Shown here one piece after another: positions 62,002-64,000 of a stretch of DNA of 64,000 nucleotides (the first letter of the stretch is position 1; every line of letters begins with the position of its first letter). The DNA comes from JASHUC01 sp035606175. GTDB taxonomy: Bacteria > Pseudomonadota > Gammaproteobacteria > Steroidobacterales > Steroidobacteraceae. The stretch lies in contig DATNFW010000103.1 of NCBI GenBank assembly GCA_035606175.1, positions 15,424 through 79,423 on the forward strand, written 5' to 3'. The notes below the pieces were generated by a model. The model saw only the letters and a program-made list of their open reading frames with translations, was not told the DNA's origin and ran no database searches. The position numbers and the translations under genes are program-made.

Positions 62002-64000
62002 ATGGGTCAGCTCACCGGCGTGCGATTCCAGGGCGTTCGTGCACGGACGTCGCGGCCACTCCTCCTCGCATCTCTGGGCATGGCGGTGTCCCTTGCACTC
62101 GTTGCATCGGGCGCACGGGCGGCCGATAACCAGGGTGTTGCACCGCCTCCGGGAGCCGTGCTGCTCGCGCAGGCCGCACCGGACCAGAACGCCCAGGGTA
62201 ACCCGGGCCCTGGGACGGGCGGTGCTGCACAGACGCCAGCGGCGGGGGCGACCGCAACGCAAGGCGGCGGCACCGTTTCGGAGGTTGTCGTCACAGGCTC
62301 GCGCATCGAACGCTCGACCTTCAACACTCCGAATCCCGTAACCGTCCTGAACTCTCAGGACATCCAGAATCTCGGCATCACCAACGTCGGTGCGGTCCTC
62401 GGCCAGCTCCCGCAGAACTCCAACTTCTTCGCCGCGAACAACGTCGGCCTGGGCAACTTCAACGTCGGCGCGCAGCTCGCGAACCTGCGCGGTCTCAACC
62501 CCTTCTTCGGAACTCGCACGCTAACCCTCGTCGATACGGAACGTTTCGTGGAGCAGGCGACTGGCGGCGGCGTGGACGTGACACTCATCCCCTCGATGCT
62601 GGTAGCGAGAACCGAAGTGGTCACGGGCGGTGCATCGGCGGTGTACGGCTCGGACGCCGTTGCCGGCGTCGTCAACATCATTCTCGACAAGAAGCTGCAG
62701 GGCTTCAAAGGTCAGGCCGATTACGGCCAGACCTATCACCACGATGGCGGCGATCCCCACGTCTCGATTGCGTACGGCACCGATCTCGGTGAGCGCGCCC
62801 ACATCATCGCGGGCGCGGAGTTCGAGAACTCGGAGGACATCGGCATCTGCTCGCAGGTGCGCAGTTGGTGTTCGTCGAACTACGGGCTCTTCACGAACAC
62901 GCTCTACAACGGGTCCAAACCCCCACCCGGCGCTCCAGGTCCGACCATTCCACCAAATGGTCTTCCCCATTACATCATCGGTCCCAATGCAACGTACGCC
63001 AATCAGAGCCAGACCGGCGTCTTGACCCCTTGCGTTGCGTTCGTGGGTGTTTGCATTCATGCCGGCCCTCAATGGATCTTCAATTCCGCGGGCACCGCGG
63101 CTACGCCGTATGATCCCGGCAAATTTGCCGACGGCGCCGGAGTCTTCGGGTTCAGCCAGGGAGCGGGCGCCACGGGCGTTGGCGCGTACGATGGCACGAC
63201 GATCAAGCCGTCGGTCAAGCGCTACACCGGGCTCGTGGACCTCGAATACAAGATCACCGATAGCCTCAGCTCGTTCCTGCAGTTCGACTACGCGCGCAGC
63301 GAGTCGGTGAATCCGGTCGCGAACGGCGCAATCGGCCCGATCGCGCTCGAGGTCAACCCGGCAGTCTTTGTGCCTCTCAGCAGTCAGATCAACGCGGGCA
63401 ATCCGTACCTGCCGAGCCAATTCCAGCCCGGAGGCGCAAACGCCCTGACTCCGGCCGGCGCGCTGCTTGGCTATAACATGAATGGCATCTACCCGGCTCG
63501 CAACGTGACGCACAACCACGTCGAGCGTCTCACGGGCGGACTGAGCGGCGACATCACTTCCACCTGGAACTGGGATGCGTACTTCGAGTACGGCCAAAAC
63601 TACAATGCCCAGGCCCTGTACCACAACGTCGTCGGCAGCTATCTCCAGTTCGCGCTGGATGCCGTCAAAGACCCGGTGAGCGGCAACATCGTTTGCGCTG
63701 CAACGCTCCCAGGGCCTGCGTTCAATCCGGCTGCCGCCGGTTGTTCGCCCCTAAACCTCTTCGGCAGCAGCAACGCCACTCCGGCGGGACTCGCTTACGC
63801 ATTCCGCACGCTCTACGAATTCTCCACGCTGAAGCAGTACGTTCTGTCGGGCAACGTTCATGGCGACCTGTTTGGCGGCTGGGGCGCGGGCCCAATCAAG
63901 ATCGCCCTCGGCCTGGAGGCGCGACGGGATACGGCCGACGTGACCCATGACCTTCCGGATCAACCCTGGTATAGCGCGTACTTCCTGAGCTACGGCCTCG
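62002..64000 (+). CDS. TonB-dependent receptor (partial, runs off right edge)
   Basis: Outer-membrane receptor; the first 666 residues are visible. Signal peptide with LASLGMAVSLALVASGARAAD (split: LASLGMAVSLAL, VASGARAAD), a Pro/Gly/Gln-rich spacer, plug beginning EVVVTGSRIERSTFNTPNPV with GASAVYGSDAVAGVVNIIL, then barrel strands. The barrel has several Pro/Gly-rich extracellular loops. ATG at 62002 follows AAGGGGA. Divergent from the DUF6152 operon, and probably imports the cluster's substrate. Confidence 0.95.
   Translation, partial: MGQLTGVRFQGVRARTSRPLLLASLGMAVSLALVASGARAADNQGVAPPPGAVLLAQAAPDQNAQGNPGPGTGGAAQTPAAGATATQGGGTVSEVVVTGSRIERSTFNTPNPVTVLNSQDIQNLGITNVGAVLGQLPQNSNFFAANNVGLGNFNVGAQLANLRGLNPFFGTRTLTLVDTERFVEQATGGGVDVTLIPSMLVARTEVVTGGASAVYGSDAVAGVVNIILDKKLQGFKGQADYGQTYHHDGGDPHVSIAYGTDLGERAHIIAGAEFENSEDIGICSQVRSWCSSNYGLFTNTLYNGSKPPPGAPGPTIPPNGLPHYIIGPNATYANQSQTGVLTPCVAFVGVCIHAGPQWIFNSAGTAATPYDPGKFADGAGVFGFSQGAGATGVGAYDGTTIKPSVKRYTGLVDLEYKITDSLSSFLQFDYARSESVNPVANGAIGPIALEVNPAVFVPLSSQINAGNPYLPSQFQPGGANALTPAGALLGYNMNGIYPARNVTHNHVERLTGGLSGDITSTWNWDAYFEYGQNYNAQALYHNVVGSYLQFALDAVKDPVSGNIVCAATLPGPAFNPAAAGCSPLNLFGSSNATPAGLAYAFRTLYEFSTLKQYVLSGNVHGDLFGGWGAGPIKIALGLEARRDTADVTHDLPDQPWYSAYFLSYGL

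Overview
High-GC chromosomal DNA of a Gram-negative proteobacterium. The evidence is a complete System I cytochrome c maturation operon (ccmA to ccmI), an RND efflux pair, two TonB-dependent receptors, Tat and lipoprotein signals and dense, overlapping gene packing. The ccm type and the many quinoprotein, SDR, SnoaL-like and DUF6152-type genes suggest a soil or freshwater gammaproteobacterium (Steroidobacterales, Nevskiales or Xanthomonadales-like); this taxonomic guess is inference. There is no phage, transposase, CRISPR array or rRNA in the window.

Layout. 1-4285 (leftward): a GMC oxidoreductase cut by the window edge, its subunit 3 and a membrane protein, then a SnoaL-like protein and a TPR protein with a glycine-rich tail. 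4429-8837: RND pump and membrane fusion protein. 9078-12048: a kaiC-kaiB-histidine kinase operon with overlapping ends. 12055-17307 (leftward): glucoamylase, polyphosphate-glucokinase-like enzyme and a haem-containing PQQ alcohol dehydrogenase, all overlapping. 17406-20985: an OmpR/TctE-type two-component pair and a hybrid kinase. 21078-21895: two KGG-repeat stress proteins. 22091-29149: ccm operon. 29338-29424: tRNA-Leu(UAA). 29505-31127: an Asp/Pro-rich Tat protein and a JmjC oxygenase with a probable ATC start. 31134-32713: a NarL-type two-component pair, divergent from a TonB receptor, a DUF1615 lipoprotein, a two-domain NTF2-like protein and a second quinoprotein (to 38999). 39067-44750: small housekeeping or hypothetical genes and a large M16 protease. 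44793-46993: a periplasmic molybdopterin oxidoreductase with its cytochrome b.

47873-62002 onward is a catabolic region. A tight rightward operon encodes a class C serine hydrolase, a Tat-signal protein, a vanillyl-alcohol-oxidase/p-cresol-methylhydroxylase type flavoprotein with its cytochrome c, a decayed SDR, an intact SDR and a protein made of three tandem SnoaL-like domains. It is followed by another SDR (opposite strand), then a short MetE-like enzyme, a carboxymuconolactone-decarboxylase-like protein and a beta-hydroxyacid dehydrogenase. A FAD monooxygenase, two DUF6152-type secreted proteins flanking an unknown exported protein, and a TonB receptor running off the right edge complete the region. 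Together these look like uptake and oxidation of a phenolic or aromatic compound whose identity cannot be read from the sequence.

The most notable items are the Kai operon with conserved phosphorylation-site positions, the lanthanide-type signature in the PQQ alcohol dehydrogenase, the phenol-oxidation cluster with its triplicated SnoaL protein and SDR pseudogene, and the JmjC gene whose conserved N-terminus extends upstream of any ATG, GTG or TTG.
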